Notes: a model not told the origin generated them from the sequence alone. Shown: positions 54,291 through 62,860, numbered from the stretch's first letter. The stretch is DNA of 64,000 bases from Amycolatopsis acididurans (GCF_012328925.1 NZ_JAAXLS010000004.1:248001-312000); one strand, 5' to 3'. Translations and numbers: made by a program.

Positions 54291-55339
54291 CGTGCGACCT
54301 CCTGTTTCGTGGTGGACAGCACGCTTTCCAGGCGTGGGAAGACGCGGAGTGCGTTGTCGCCGTAGATGGCCTGCCGGTCGGTTTTGTTGATGGTGTTGAT
54401 GGTGTCGAGGGTGGCTTTGACGTCGTCGAAGCGGCGGCCGGTTTCGGGGTCGGTGCTGCGGACGGCGCCGATCATTTCGGAGGCGAAGAGGATGTTGTGG
54501 GCGGGGATAGTGTCGGTGAGGAGTTGGAGGCCGGGTTTGTGGTAGACGCAGGTGTCGAAGAAAACGTTGCGCAGTACGGCTTCTTCGAGGGGTGGTCGGC
54601 CGCGGTCGAGCATCATGCCGCGGTAGCGGCCCCAGTGATAAGGCACCGCGCCGCCGCCGTGGGGCAGGATGAGGCGCAGGGTGGGGAAGTCGGTGAAGAG
54701 GTTTGATTCGCAGAGTTGCATGAAGGTGGTGGTGTCGCCGTTGAGGTAGTGGGCGCAGGTGCCTTGGATGGCGGGGTTGCGGGACATGGCGACGTGGATC
54801 ATGGCGGGGACGTCCAGTTCGACCATTTTTTCGTAGAGGGGGTAGTAGACGCGGTCGGTCAACGGGGGTGCCTGCCAGTAGCCGTCAGAAGGGTCGGGGT
54901 TGAGCAGACACCCCACGAATCCCAGGTCAATGACACAGCGCTCCAGTTCCTCCGCGGAGTGGCGAATGGACGAAGCCAGGGCGTCGCCGGGGGATTGGGG
55001 GAGTTGGCATGCTGCGGCGAAGCGGTCGGGGAAGAGGTCGCGCACCCTGGCGATGAGGTTGTTGCTGACCTGGGACCAGACCAGGCTGGTGTGCACGTCG
55101 CCGTAGTGGTGGGCCATTTTGCCGGCGCCGGGGGAGAAGATGGTGAGGTCGGTGCCGCGTTCCCGCTGCAGTTTGAGCTGCGCGTTCTCGATGGCGGTGC
55201 GGATCTCCTCGTCGGTGATGTGTAGTTCGTCGGGGGAGATGCGTGCCCCCGAGTCCTCGAACGCCCTGATCTGGCGTTCGCGCCAGGTGGCGAGGGCGGG
55301 TGGTGCGGTGGTGAAGTGACCGTGACAGTCGATGATCAT
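54287..55339 (-). CDS. ligJ: 4-oxalomesaconate hydratase
   Basis: A 350-residue amidohydrolase-superfamily hydratase. It closely follows Sphingobium LigJ over its whole length: MIIDCHGHFTTAP, DLTIFSPGAG, CQLPQSPGDA, NPDPSDGYWQAPPLTDR, LPHGGGAVPYHWGRYRG and FFDTCVYHKPG. The zinc ligands I recall for LigJ correspond to His6, His8, His182 and Glu288 here (ILFASEMIGAVR). It converts 4-oxalomesaconate to 4-carboxy-4-hydroxy-2-oxoadipate in protocatechuate 4,5-cleavage and gallate pathways. AGGAG precedes ATG 55339. It lies between the aldolase and the ThDP gene. Confidence 0.9.
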   Translation of the reverse strand: MIIDCHGHFTTAPPALATWRERQIRAFEDSGARISPDELHITDEEIRTAIENAQLKLQRERGTDLTIFSPGAGKMAHHYGDVHTSLVWSQVSNNLIARVRDLFPDRFAAACQLPQSPGDALASSIRHSAEELERCVIDLGFVGCLLNPDPSDGYWQAPPLTDRVYYPLYEKMVELDVPAMIHVAMSRNPAIQGTCAHYLNGDTTTFMQLCESNLFTDFPTLRLILPHGGGAVPYHWGRYRGMMLDRGRPPLEEAVLRNVFFDTCVYHKPGLQLLTDTIPAHNILFASEMIGAVRSTDPETGRRFDDVKATLDTINTINKTDRQAIYGDNALRVFPRLESVLSTTKQEVAR

Positions 55340-55358
55340 GGACGGTGTCTCCTGGGGG

Positions 55359-56213
55359 TCAGGATCGGCCGGTGAGGGTGCGGCCGAGGTCGAGTCCGGG
55401 GTGGGTTTGTACCGGGGCGGACATGAGGAAGCGGTAGCCCTGGTCGATGACCTGTGCGGCGTTGGTGGCGGTGACGTGGGGGTGGCCGACGATGACGTCG
55501 TGCTCGTGGCAGATCTTCACGATGCGGTCGCGGGCCTGGATCATCAGCGGGTGGTCGAGTTGGCGGGGCACGCCGAGTTCCTGGCTGAGGTCGCCTTCGC
55601 CGATGAGGATGAGGCCGATGCCGGGGACCTGCTCGAGGATGGCCGGGAGGTTGTGGATGCCGAGCTGGTCCTCGATCTGTATCACGACGAGGATTTCGCC
55701 GTCCGGCGCGAGTGGCCACACGTCGGCTTTGGCGTAGTAGTCCTGGTTCGAGACGCCCCAGTAGCGGGCGGCGGCGGTGGGGGCGTCGCCACGCAGGCCC
55801 GCCGGTTCGAACCGGTTTTCGCCGGGCATCCGGGGGTAGCGGCAGGCCGCGACGGCGTTGCGGGCTTCTTCGACCCGGCTGATGTGGGGCCAGACGATGC
55901 CGTAGGCGCCGAGGTCGAGTGCTTGTTTGGCGTGCCATTGGCCGTGTTCGGCGCCGTTGACCGGGACGCGGACGAGGGGAGTGGGGGCGGCGGCCAGCGT
56001 CCCGGCGTCGTGGATCCGTCTGCGGTTGAGCAGGTATTGCAGGCTGTCCCGTAACGTGGTGGCGTCCCACGGTTTGTGCTCGGCCTCGAACACCACACCG
56101 TCGTAGTCGCTGGTCGCGAACTCCAACGCCGCGGCCGGTTCGGGCGAGACGAACGCCGCGAACGCGTGCTTGCCTTCCTCGAGGACGCCGATGACGCTAT
56201 TCAGCCTTGCCAC
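55359..56213 (-). CDS. HpcH/HpaI-family aldolase
   Basis: A 284-residue class II pyruvate aldolase of the HpcH/HpaI/citrate-lyase-beta superfamily. FEAEHKPWD near residue 43, the catalytic Arg in VRVPVNG (82), AYGIVWPHISRVEEAR near 103 and the metal-binding VIQIEDQLGIHN (Glu181) are present. The second metal acid is in IGEGDLSQELG near 205. Beside LigJ it is the natural candidate to split 4-carboxy-4-hydroxy-2-oxoadipate into pyruvate and oxaloacetate, replacing the RraA-type LigK. Its start lies inside the preceding gene (17-base overlap). Confidence 0.85.
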   Translation of the reverse strand: MARLNSVIGVLEEGKHAFAAFVSPEPAAALEFATSDYDGVVFEAEHKPWDATTLRDSLQYLLNRRRIHDAGTLAAAPTPLVRVPVNGAEHGQWHAKQALDLGAYGIVWPHISRVEEARNAVAACRYPRMPGENRFEPAGLRGDAPTAAARYWGVSNQDYYAKADVWPLAPDGEILVVIQIEDQLGIHNLPAILEQVPGIGLILIGEGDLSQELGVPRQLDHPLMIQARDRIVKICHEHDVIVGHPHVTATNAAQVIDQGYRFLMSAPVQTHPGLDLGRTLTGRS

Positions 56214-56760
56214 TGGACACTCCGCTCTGCTCGATCTGTCGCTTGTGGACGACGCGGCGCCACCACGCCCGCACCCGCGCCCAGAGGGAAAGCTTCTCGG
56301 GGGCCGCCTGTTCGCCGGCGCACCGGCGGATCAGCTCGTCCGTGAAGTCCTTGGTCATCCGGGAGACCACGGCGCCGGCACCCGCTTCGATCAGCGACGC
56401 GAGCTTGCCCGCGAGGTTCACCTCGCCCGCCATGTGCACCCGTGCGCCGCCGGCCTGGTCGCCGGTGACACGGAAGGTCGCGTGCGCGCCGAACCGCGTC
56501 GCGCCCTGCCCGTCCCGGCCGCGCGCGGAAAGCCGTCCCTCGCGTTCGGGTTCGTCGAGGTCCAGCGACACCCTGGCGCCGAACCGCACCCGCACCGCGC
56601 TGAACTTCACGACCAGCGTGCCGTCGAAGGAGCCGTCATCGTGTGAGTCGCCGAGTTCGGCACCGCTGATGCAGGACACGACCTCGGCGGGGTCGGAGAC
56701 GACCTGCCACACCCGTTCGGGCGGTGCGGGCACCGCGATCTCTTCGTCGATCTCTATCAA
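56197..56760 (-). CDS. CoxG-like SRPBCC protein
   Basis: A 187-residue protein with an N-terminal SRPBCC/CoxG domain: EEIAVPAPPERVWQVVSDPAEVVSCISGAEL, then GTLVVKFSAVRVRFGARVSLD and a GEVNLAGKLASLIEAGAGAVVSRMTKDFTDEL helix. A basic, Trp-rich tail (WARVRAWWRRVVHKRQ) may touch the membrane. CoxG relatives recruit molybdenum hydroxylases to the membrane, but none is encoded here. Start TTG at 56760 with GGCGAGG 7 bases upstream is the only workable one. First gene of the leftward catabolic operon, just behind the GntR-type boxes. Confidence 0.78.
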   Translation of the reverse strand: MIEIDEEIAVPAPPERVWQVVSDPAEVVSCISGAELGDSHDDGSFDGTLVVKFSAVRVRFGARVSLDLDEPEREGRLSARGRDGQGATRFGAHATFRVTGDQAGGARVHMAGEVNLAGKLASLIEAGAGAVVSRMTKDFTDELIRRCAGEQAAPEKLSLWARVRAWWRRVVHKRQIEQSGVSSGKAE

Positions 56761-56787
56761 AGCCGTGACCTCGCCGCCCGCTCTAGA

Positions 56788-56798
56788 TTGTTTAACAA
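56788..56798. promoter_or_regulatory. GntR-type operator, TTGT-TTA-ACAA
   Basis: A perfect TTGTNNNACAA palindrome 28 bases before the TTG start of the leftward operon. Identical half-sites occur before the GntR gene. Confidence 0.6.
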
Positions 56799-56861
56799 CT
56801 TGCTTCGGGTACGTTAGCAGTCGTGCGCAGATGTCTGCAAGAAGTCCTTCCGGTGACGATT

Positions 56862-56872
56862 CTGTACAACAA
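56862..56872. promoter_or_regulatory. GntR-type operator, CTGT-ACA-ACAA
   Basis: One mismatch to TTGTNNNACAA, with the same ACA centre as the copy at 63568. Confidence 0.5.
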
Positions 56873-56953
56873 TCGTGGAGAGGGTTGCGGAACTGGGGAT
56901 TCGCAGGTCGTCCAGCGTGGGTCGCTTGCCCATGGGGCGAGCGATCGTCCAGA

Positions 56954-56964
56954 TTGTTAAACGA
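56954..56964. promoter_or_regulatory. GntR-type operator, TTGT-TAA-ACGA
   Basis: One mismatch to TTGTNNNACAA. Together with the flanking AT and TT it forms a longer near-palindrome. Confidence 0.45.
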
Positions 56965-57017
56965 TTCGCGGAGAGTGGTCTTGATATCGCCTCGTCGTCC
57001 GCGTACGGTGACCGATA

Positions 57018-57028
57018 CTGTTAGACAT
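57018..57028. promoter_or_regulatory. Weak GntR-type operator, CTGT-TAG-ACAT
   Basis: Two mismatches to TTGTNNNACAA, 75 bases before the start of the rightward operon. It is the nearest copy to that operon. Confidence 0.3.
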
Positions 57029-57102
57029 TCCCGGTGGTCGACGCCGGTCTTCCGGCCGACCCGGGCCACTCTCCGGGTACGGACGCAACAGAGGAGTTGT
57101 TC

Positions 57103-57999
57103 ATGGCCAGAGCCTTGTCCATCGTGACGAAGTCCTACCCGCACACGGCATTCCTCGCCGACCCCGGCTTCCGCGCCGGCGGCCACGAAGTCGAGCTCGC
57201 CGCGGTGGACCCGATCTACAAGGCCTTCGCGCCGATGGTGCGCGAACTGCGGTACGACGTGAGTGAGCTGGCAGTCGCGACCTTCCTGCAGGCTCGCGAG
57301 GCCGGCGCCCCGATCTCGCTCCTTCCGGTGGTGCTGAGCGGGGACTTCCACCACCACTCACTCACCCGCTGGCCCGGCTCGCCCGAGATCGCCCCGGCCG
57401 ACCTCACGGGCAAGCGGGTCGGGGTCCGCGCGTACAGCCAGACGACCGGCCTGTGGGTGCGGGGAATCCTGCACGAGGAGTTCGGTGTGGACGCCAAGGA
57501 CGTCACGTGGGTGACCGTCGAAGAGCCGCACGTCGCGAGCTATGCCGAACCGCCGAACGTCGAACGCACCACCGGCAAGCTGCTCGACGTACTGAAGCGC
57601 GGGGACGTCGTGGCCGCCGTCCTCGGCCCGCCCGCGCTCGACAGCGCGCAGGGACCGCTCGTGCCGATCATCCCGGACTGGCGCGCGGCCGAGGAGGCTT
57701 GGGGCGAGCGGCACGCAACGGTGCCGATCAACCACATGCTCACCGTGCGGCGCGATCTCCTGGAAGCCGAGCCTGGCACGGTTTCCGAGCTGTACCAGGC
57801 CTTCAGTGCCCAGATCGAAGCGCGCAAGGCCGCTGACGCCGAGCCGGGGCCGCGCGTGCGCGCACTGCGGGCCGGCGTGACCGACGAACTCGTCGCGGGC
57901 CTGCAGACCGCGATCGACTACGCCCTGCAGCAGAACGTCATCCGCACGCCGGTGACCGTCGCCGAACTGCTCGACGACTTCACCCGTCACCTCGCCTGA
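57103..57999 (+). CDS. 4,5-dihydroxyphthalate decarboxylase-like protein, copy C
   Basis: A 298-residue third paralogue of the Pht5-like proteins, again without a signal peptide. It has YDVSELAVATFLQARE near residue 51 and GVRAYSQTTGLWVRGILHEEFGVD near 107-130. SGDFHHHSLTRW near 79 is a His-rich loop that aligns with the His-containing loops of the other two (FLNRRFHHAD, GRHQHQT) and may bind a metal. GAGGAG precedes ATG 57103. First gene of the rightward operon, directly controlled by the GntR-type boxes. Probable decarboxylase; substrate unknown. Confidence 0.77.
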   Translation: MARALSIVTKSYPHTAFLADPGFRAGGHEVELAAVDPIYKAFAPMVRELRYDVSELAVATFLQAREAGAPISLLPVVLSGDFHHHSLTRWPGSPEIAPADLTGKRVGVRAYSQTTGLWVRGILHEEFGVDAKDVTWVTVEEPHVASYAEPPNVERTTGKLLDVLKRGDVVAAVLGPPALDSAQGPLVPIIPDWRAAEEAWGERHATVPINHMLTVRRDLLEAEPGTVSELYQAFSAQIEARKAADAEPGPRVRALRAGVTDELVAGLQTAIDYALQQNVIRTPVTVAELLDDFTRHLA

Positions 58000-58031
58000 G
58001 CGCGTCCATTCCACCCAGTCTCGAGGTACTC

Positions 58032-58886
58032 ATGTTCAGCGTTGACACGCATACCCACATCATCTCGCCCGACACCGCCGCGTACCCGGCGGCGCCGCTC
58101 GGCGGGCACCGCTCCACCTGGTCGCAGGAACGGCCGACCGACATCGACGGCCTGCTGCGCGAGGCCGACGCCGCCGGCGTCGACCACCTCGTCGTCGTGC
58201 AGGCGTCCACGGTCTACGGATTCGACAACAGCTACGTGGCCGATCAGCTCGCGCGGCACCGCGACCGCCTCAGCGGGGTGTGCTCGGTGGACTTCCTGTC
58301 CCCGAAGGCCGTCGACGACCTGCACCACTGGGTCGACGAGCGCGGCTTCTCCGGCGTGCGTATCCGCGCCGCGGACGGCACCACCGCCGTACCGACGCCG
58401 GGCCGCGGTCTCGACGACGAGCGCATGACGCCGGTCTGGCAGTTCCTGTCCGACCGCCGGATCCCGGTGTGCATCCAGATGCACGCGCAGCACGCGACCA
58501 TCCTTTCCGGACTACTCCGGCAGTACCCGGGCCTCACCGTGATCCTCGACCACGCGGGCAGGCCGCGGCTGGGCGGCGGCGAGCCGCTGTATGCCAGTCC
58601 CCTCAACGAAACCGGCCGCGTGTTCGTGAAGCTCACCCCGCCGGCCATCCTGCGCGCGCAACGCGAGACCGGGTCCGCCGCACCGCTGGTCCGCGCCCTG
58701 GTGGCGGAATTCGGCGCGGCGAATGTCATGTGGGGATCGAACTTTCCCGCCTCGGAGGGGGCTCTGTCCGAACTGGCCGGCCTGATCGAGGCGCAGCTGC
58801 CCACGCTCGCCCCCGCCGATCTGGCGCTGATCACGGGGGGTACCGCGGCAAGTCTGTACGGGCTTTCCGGCACCGAGGGCCGGTGA
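58032..58886 (+). CDS. Amidohydrolase-2 family hydrolase, LigI-like, second copy
   Basis: A 284-residue paralogue of the hydrolase at 49908. SVDTHTHIISPD (His7, His9), HLVVVQASTVYGFDNSYVADQ, VILDHAGRPRLGG and VMWGSNFPASEG match it motif for motif, including Asn where LigI has Asp. GVRIRAADGT near residue 115 is the substrate-side strand. It lies 32 bases after copy C and overlaps the transport receptor gene by 4 bases (GTGA). Having one copy at the distal end of one operon and another near the start of the other suggests two related ester or lactone substrates. Confidence 0.83.
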   Translation: MFSVDTHTHIISPDTAAYPAAPLGGHRSTWSQERPTDIDGLLREADAAGVDHLVVVQASTVYGFDNSYVADQLARHRDRLSGVCSVDFLSPKAVDDLHHWVDERGFSGVRIRAADGTTAVPTPGRGLDDERMTPVWQFLSDRRIPVCIQMHAQHATILSGLLRQYPGLTVILDHAGRPRLGGGEPLYASPLNETGRVFVKLTPPAILRAQRETGSAAPLVRALVAEFGAANVMWGSNFPASEGALSELAGLIEAQLPTLAPADLALITGGTAASLYGLSGTEGR

Positions 58887-59968
58887 TCGCCGTGAACCGG
58901 ATCGGGCAGCGGACTCGCGCGGTTGTCGCGACCGCGCTGGGGATGGCGATCGCGCTCGTCGTGTCGGCGTGCGGCAGCAGTGCGCCGCCCGCGCCGACGG
59001 CCACCGACCTGAACGCGCTGTACCAGGAGGCCAAGGCCGAGGGCCAGGTCATCTGGTACGCGCCGAAGCCGGAGTCGCAGATGCGCGCCGCCATCAACGC
59101 GTTCAAGAAGAAGTACCCGGGCATCGATGTCAAGTACACCAACAAGAAGGCCCCGGACCTCGTCACGCAGCTCAACGTGGAACAGGCGGCCGATCGGGTC
59201 AGCTTCGACGTGTCCAACGCGGGCGGCCTCACGGTGCTGCCATCGCTGGACATGGCGGCGAAGGTGGACTGGGCCGACTTCAAGGTGCCCGCGAACCAGA
59301 TCTTCGCCGGCAACTTCGTCTACATCTGGGCCGTGCCGAAGGTGTGGGCCTACAACACCGCCGCGGTGCCCAAGGCCCAGGCGCCCGCGAGCTGGAGCGC
59401 GCTGCTCGATCCGAAATGGAACAACGGCAAGCTCACCGTCGAGTCGCGCGGTTCCTTCATGACCGTGTGGGCGCAGGATCCGGCGCTGGGCACGAACGCC
59501 GGACTCGACTACGCGTCCAAGTTGGCGGCGCTGCATCCGCACTACACCGACAACACGACGCAGGCGCACACGAACATCGTCTCCGGCCAGACCCCGGTCG
59601 GCACGGACCTCATCAACCTCGTGCTGGAGGACCAGGCGAAGGGCGCGCCCGTGGCCGTCGCTCCGGTCGGCCCGACGAACGCGAACAAGGCCTACCTGTT
59701 CGTGCCCGAGGGCGCACCGCATCCGGCGGCGGGCCGCCTGCTCACCGCCTTCCTCGCCTCTCAGGAAGGCCAGGCCGCGCTCGTGAAGAGCTACAACTCG
59801 ATCATCCCGACCAACACGGACTGCACGGACGCCGGGAAGAACCGCGTCATCGGCGCCCTGTGTGCCGCCGGTGTCCAATGGTTCAGCGAGACCGACATCA
59901 AGCAGTACCAGCAGTTCGCGGATTTCTTCCCCCAGGTCGAAAAGGCACTGGGCACGGACGTCAACTGA
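58883..59968 (+). CDS. ABC transporter substrate-binding lipoprotein (iron/polyamine-type, family 1)
   Basis: A 361-residue extracellular receptor. The signal peptide with lipobox VVSAC places the lipid on Cys30. The mature part opens LYQEAKAEGQVIWYAPKPESQ and continues FKKKYPGIDVKYTNKKAPDLVTQLNVEQ, then WAYNTAAVPKAQAPASWSALLDPKWNNGKL, the layout of Fe(3+)/polyamine/phosphonate-type receptors. A late cysteine pair (TDCTDAG, ALCAAG) may be a disulfide. GTG overlaps the amidohydrolase stop. In a catabolic operon the ligand is more likely an organic acid than iron. Confidence 0.87.
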   Translation: MIAVNRIGQRTRAVVATALGMAIALVVSACGSSAPPAPTATDLNALYQEAKAEGQVIWYAPKPESQMRAAINAFKKKYPGIDVKYTNKKAPDLVTQLNVEQAADRVSFDVSNAGGLTVLPSLDMAAKVDWADFKVPANQIFAGNFVYIWAVPKVWAYNTAAVPKAQAPASWSALLDPKWNNGKLTVESRGSFMTVWAQDPALGTNAGLDYASKLAALHPHYTDNTTQAHTNIVSGQTPVGTDLINLVLEDQAKGAPVAVAPVGPTNANKAYLFVPEGAPHPAAGRLLTAFLASQEGQAALVKSYNSIIPTNTDCTDAGKNRVIGALCAAGVQWFSETDIKQYQQFADFFPQVEKALGTDVN

Positions 59969-59995
59969 CGACGCTGACCTTTGGAGACTCCAGCG

Positions 59996-61726
59996 ATGCA
60001 GTCTGTCACCCAACAACTCTCGCCCGGCGTACGGCCCAAACGCCGGGACCGCGTCCTGGTGGGCGTCAACATCGCCATCGGCGTTATCCTCGCCTACCTG
60101 GTGCTGTTTCCACTGGGAATGCTGATTTACAGCAGCCTGAAGGACAGCGAGCTGAAGCTGCCCTTCGAGATACCCGGGTTCACGCTCGGAAACTTCACGA
60201 ACATCCTCACCTCACACCGCCTGGCGGAGGTCGCGCTCAACTCGCTGATCTTCGTGCTCGGCACGGTGGCCGTGGCGCTGGTCATCAGCGTGAGCCTGGC
60301 GTACCTGTTCGAGCGCACCGACATCCCCGGGCGCCGGTTCCTCGCGCCGAGCACGCTCGCCCCGATGGCCGTGCCCGCCACCGTCATGGCGGTCGCGTGG
60401 GTGCTCACGGCCAATCCCGCGAACGGTCCGCTCGCCATCCTGGTCGAGCGCGTCTTCGGTTTCACCGTCGACATCTACTCGCTGCCGGGCATGATCCTGG
60501 TGGCCGGCATCTTCGGCGTGCCGGGCATGTACATCATGCTCGCGCCGACCTTCGCCCGGCTCAACCTCGAATTCGAGGAGGCCGCCGCGACGTCGGGAGC
60601 CGGGTGGCTGACCAGGACGCGCAAGGTCGTCCTGCCGCTCACCCTGCCCGCGATCACCGCGGCCTCGATGATGCTCGTCGTCATCGCGCTGGAGGAGTTC
60701 GCGATCCCGGCGATTCTCGGTATGCCGGACCAGATCTTCGTGTTCGCGAGCCTCGTCCAGGCGGCGCTGCAACCGCCGTCGGGGCAGTCGAACTACGGGC
60801 AGGCCAGTGCGTACGGTGTGCTGTTGGTGCTGCTCTCGCTCGTGATGATCGCCGTCTACCGCAGGCAGACACGCGAGTCGCACCGGTTCCAGGTGGTCGG
60901 TGGCAAGGGCTACCGTGCGACGCCGGTGCGGCTGGGCCGGTGGCGCGTCCCGGTGGTCGTCATCGTCACGCTCTACGTGCTCGTCGCGATCATCGTGCCC
61001 ATCCTGACCCTGATCTGGACCAGTCTCACCCCGTTCCTGCAACCGATCCGGCTCGGCAGCTTCGGTTCCCTCAGCTTCGCCAACTACGCCGCGATCTTCG
61101 CCAACCCGGCGCTGAGCCACGCGCTGTTCAACACCGTGGTGATCAGTCTCGTGACGGCGACGCTGACCGCCGGCTTCGCTTTCTGGCTTGCGCTGGCCTC
61201 GACCAGAGGCGGCCGGGTGGGCAAGGCACTGTTCGACCTGTCCTTTCTGGTCTTCGCCATTCCCAGTGTGGTGCTGGGCGTCGCGGTGTTGTTCCTCTAT
61301 CTGTTCCTGCCGTTCCGGGTGTACGGCACGATCTGGATCATCGTCATCGCGCTCACCACCCGCTACATCCCGCGCGGCTCCCGCATGATCCAGACCTCGC
61401 TGCTGCAACTCGACGGCGGGCTGGAGGAAGTCGGCCGTGTCTCCGGGGCGACGACGGGCACCGTGTTGCGCCGGATCGTCTTCCCGCTCGCCGCGCCCGC
61501 CGTGTCCCGGACGTGGCTGTGGGTCTTCGCCAACGCGCTGGGGGAGCTGCCCATCGCGCTGCTGCTGTCCAGCTCGGACAACCGGACCGTCGTGGTGCTG
61601 CTGTGGGACATGATCGGCGAGAGCGCGAACTATCCCGAGGCCAGCGCGCTCGCGGTGCTGCTGCTCGCGCTGTCGGCCGTCTCCGTCTGGTGGGTCAACC
61701 GTCGTGGCTTCCAACAACACATGTGA
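59996..61726 (+). CDS. ABC transporter permease, two fused permease domains
   Basis: A 576-residue inner membrane protein with about twelve helices. It is two tandem binding-protein-dependent permease domains in one chain, as in FbpB/SfuB-type importers. Each half has an EAA loop that contacts the ATPase: EEAAATSGAGWLTRTRKVVLPL near residue 195 and EEVGRVSGATTGTVLRRIVFPL near 475. ATG at 59996 (MQSVTQQ) has GGAGA 8 bases upstream; a TTG five codons earlier would include that site. It forms a complete importer with the receptor and the ATPase genes. Confidence 0.9.
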   Translation: MQSVTQQLSPGVRPKRRDRVLVGVNIAIGVILAYLVLFPLGMLIYSSLKDSELKLPFEIPGFTLGNFTNILTSHRLAEVALNSLIFVLGTVAVALVISVSLAYLFERTDIPGRRFLAPSTLAPMAVPATVMAVAWVLTANPANGPLAILVERVFGFTVDIYSLPGMILVAGIFGVPGMYIMLAPTFARLNLEFEEAAATSGAGWLTRTRKVVLPLTLPAITAASMMLVVIALEEFAIPAILGMPDQIFVFASLVQAALQPPSGQSNYGQASAYGVLLVLLSLVMIAVYRRQTRESHRFQVVGGKGYRATPVRLGRWRVPVVVIVTLYVLVAIIVPILTLIWTSLTPFLQPIRLGSFGSLSFANYAAIFANPALSHALFNTVVISLVTATLTAGFAFWLALASTRGGRVGKALFDLSFLVFAIPSVVLGVAVLFLYLFLPFRVYGTIWIIVIALTTRYIPRGSRMIQTSLLQLDGGLEEVGRVSGATTGTVLRRIVFPLAAPAVSRTWLWVFANALGELPIALLLSSSDNRTVVVLLWDMIGESANYPEASALAVLLLALSAVSVWWVNRRGFQQHM

Positions 61727-61735
61727 GGTGTGACC

Positions 61736-62860
61736 ATGCTTTCTTCCAGCCATGCCGTGGAAATCTCCGGCTTGGAGAAACGATTCACCCGCAAACACGA
61801 CGGCGAGGTGAGCCTCGCCGTGGACAACGTCAGCTTCGCCGTGCCGCGCAACAGCTTCTTCACGCTGCTGGGCCCGAGCGGATGCGGCAAGACGACGACA
61901 CTGCGGTGCCTCGCCGGGCTCGAAACCGCCGACAGCGGCGAGATCTCGATGAACGGCCAACCCGTGTTCTCCGCCGCGGCGCGCCGGGACATCGCGCCGG
62001 AGGCACGGCCGATCGCGATGGTGCCGCAGTCCTACGGGATCTGGCCGCACATGAAGGTGTTCGACAACGCCGCGTTCCCGCTTCGCCACGGCCGCAAGAC
62101 CTATCCGCGTGCCGAGACGAAGAAGCGCGTGCTCGCCATGCTGGAGCAGGTGGGGCTGTCGGAGTACGCCGACCGGTGGTCCACGCAGCTCAGTGGTGGC
62201 CAGCAGCAGCGGCTGGCGCTGGCGCGGGCGCTGCTGTGCGAGCCGGAAGTCCTGCTGCTCGACGAGCCGCTGTCCAATCTGGACGCGAAGCTGAGGTCGC
62301 AGTTGCGCGCGGAACTGCGCTCGTTCCAGCAGAAATTCGGTGTCACATCGATCTACGTGACACACGACCAGGGCGAGGCACTCGCGATGTCGGACACGAT
62401 CGTCGTGATGAACCGCGGCCGGATCGAGCAGATCGGGTCGCCGAGCGAGATCTACGATTCGCCGGCGTCGCGGTTCGTGGCCGACTTCATCGGCAGCGCC
62501 AACCTCGTTCCCGGCGTCGTCGATGCCTCGGGTGACCGCGCGGTGGATGCCAAGACGGCCGTCGGAGTGGTGCGCTGCGAGCGGTTCACCGCGCCGCCGT
62601 CGCCGCCCACCGCGGGCCAGGAGCTGTCCGTGTGCATCCGGCCCGAGAACATCCGTGTCACCACGGAGCCGGCGGAGGGCCCGAACCGTTTCGCGGCGCG
62701 GATCACGACGACCGAGTACCTGGGCGACCGGCACGAGGTGGTGGCGATGGTGGGCGATGTGTCGCTCCGCGCCTACGCCGATGCGCACTTGTCCGTCCGG
62801 CCGGGGGATGAGGTGACCGTCGTGCTGGACCCGGCGTGGACGGTCGCGTTGTGGTCCTAG
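61736..62860 (+). CDS. ABC transporter ATP-binding protein (PotA/FbpC-like)
   Basis: A 374-residue ATPase. Walker A is GPSGCGKTT at 46-54, the Q-loop is MVPQSYGIWPHM, the signature is LSGGQQQRLALARALL and Walker B is VLLLDEPLSNLDAK. The switch His is in YVTHDQGEAL. The C-terminal third is a TOBE domain (SVCIRPENIRV and EYLGDRHEVVAMVGDVSLRAYAD). ATG at 61736 follows GAGG at good spacing. It ends with a 4-base overlap of the convergent GntR gene. Confidence 0.92.
   Translation: MLSSSHAVEISGLEKRFTRKHDGEVSLAVDNVSFAVPRNSFFTLLGPSGCGKTTTLRCLAGLETADSGEISMNGQPVFSAAARRDIAPEARPIAMVPQSYGIWPHMKVFDNAAFPLRHGRKTYPRAETKKRVLAMLEQVGLSEYADRWSTQLSGGQQQRLALARALLCEPEVLLLDEPLSNLDAKLRSQLRAELRSFQQKFGVTSIYVTHDQGEALAMSDTIVVMNRGRIEQIGSPSEIYDSPASRFVADFIGSANLVPGVVDASGDRAVDAKTAVGVVRCERFTAPPSPPTAGQELSVCIRPENIRVTTEPAEGPNRFAARITTTEYLGDRHEVVAMVGDVSLRAYADAHLSVRPGDEVTVVLDPAWTVALWS

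Larger units (their letters stand above)
56761..57102. promoter_or_regulatory. Divergent promoter region of the catabolic cluster
   Basis: A 342-base region without a gene, AT-richer than its surroundings, between the two divergent operons. It contains four copies of a TTGTNNNACAA-type element (listed separately), which match two perfect copies in front of the GntR gene. I could not define -35/-10 pairs with confidence. Confidence 0.6.
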
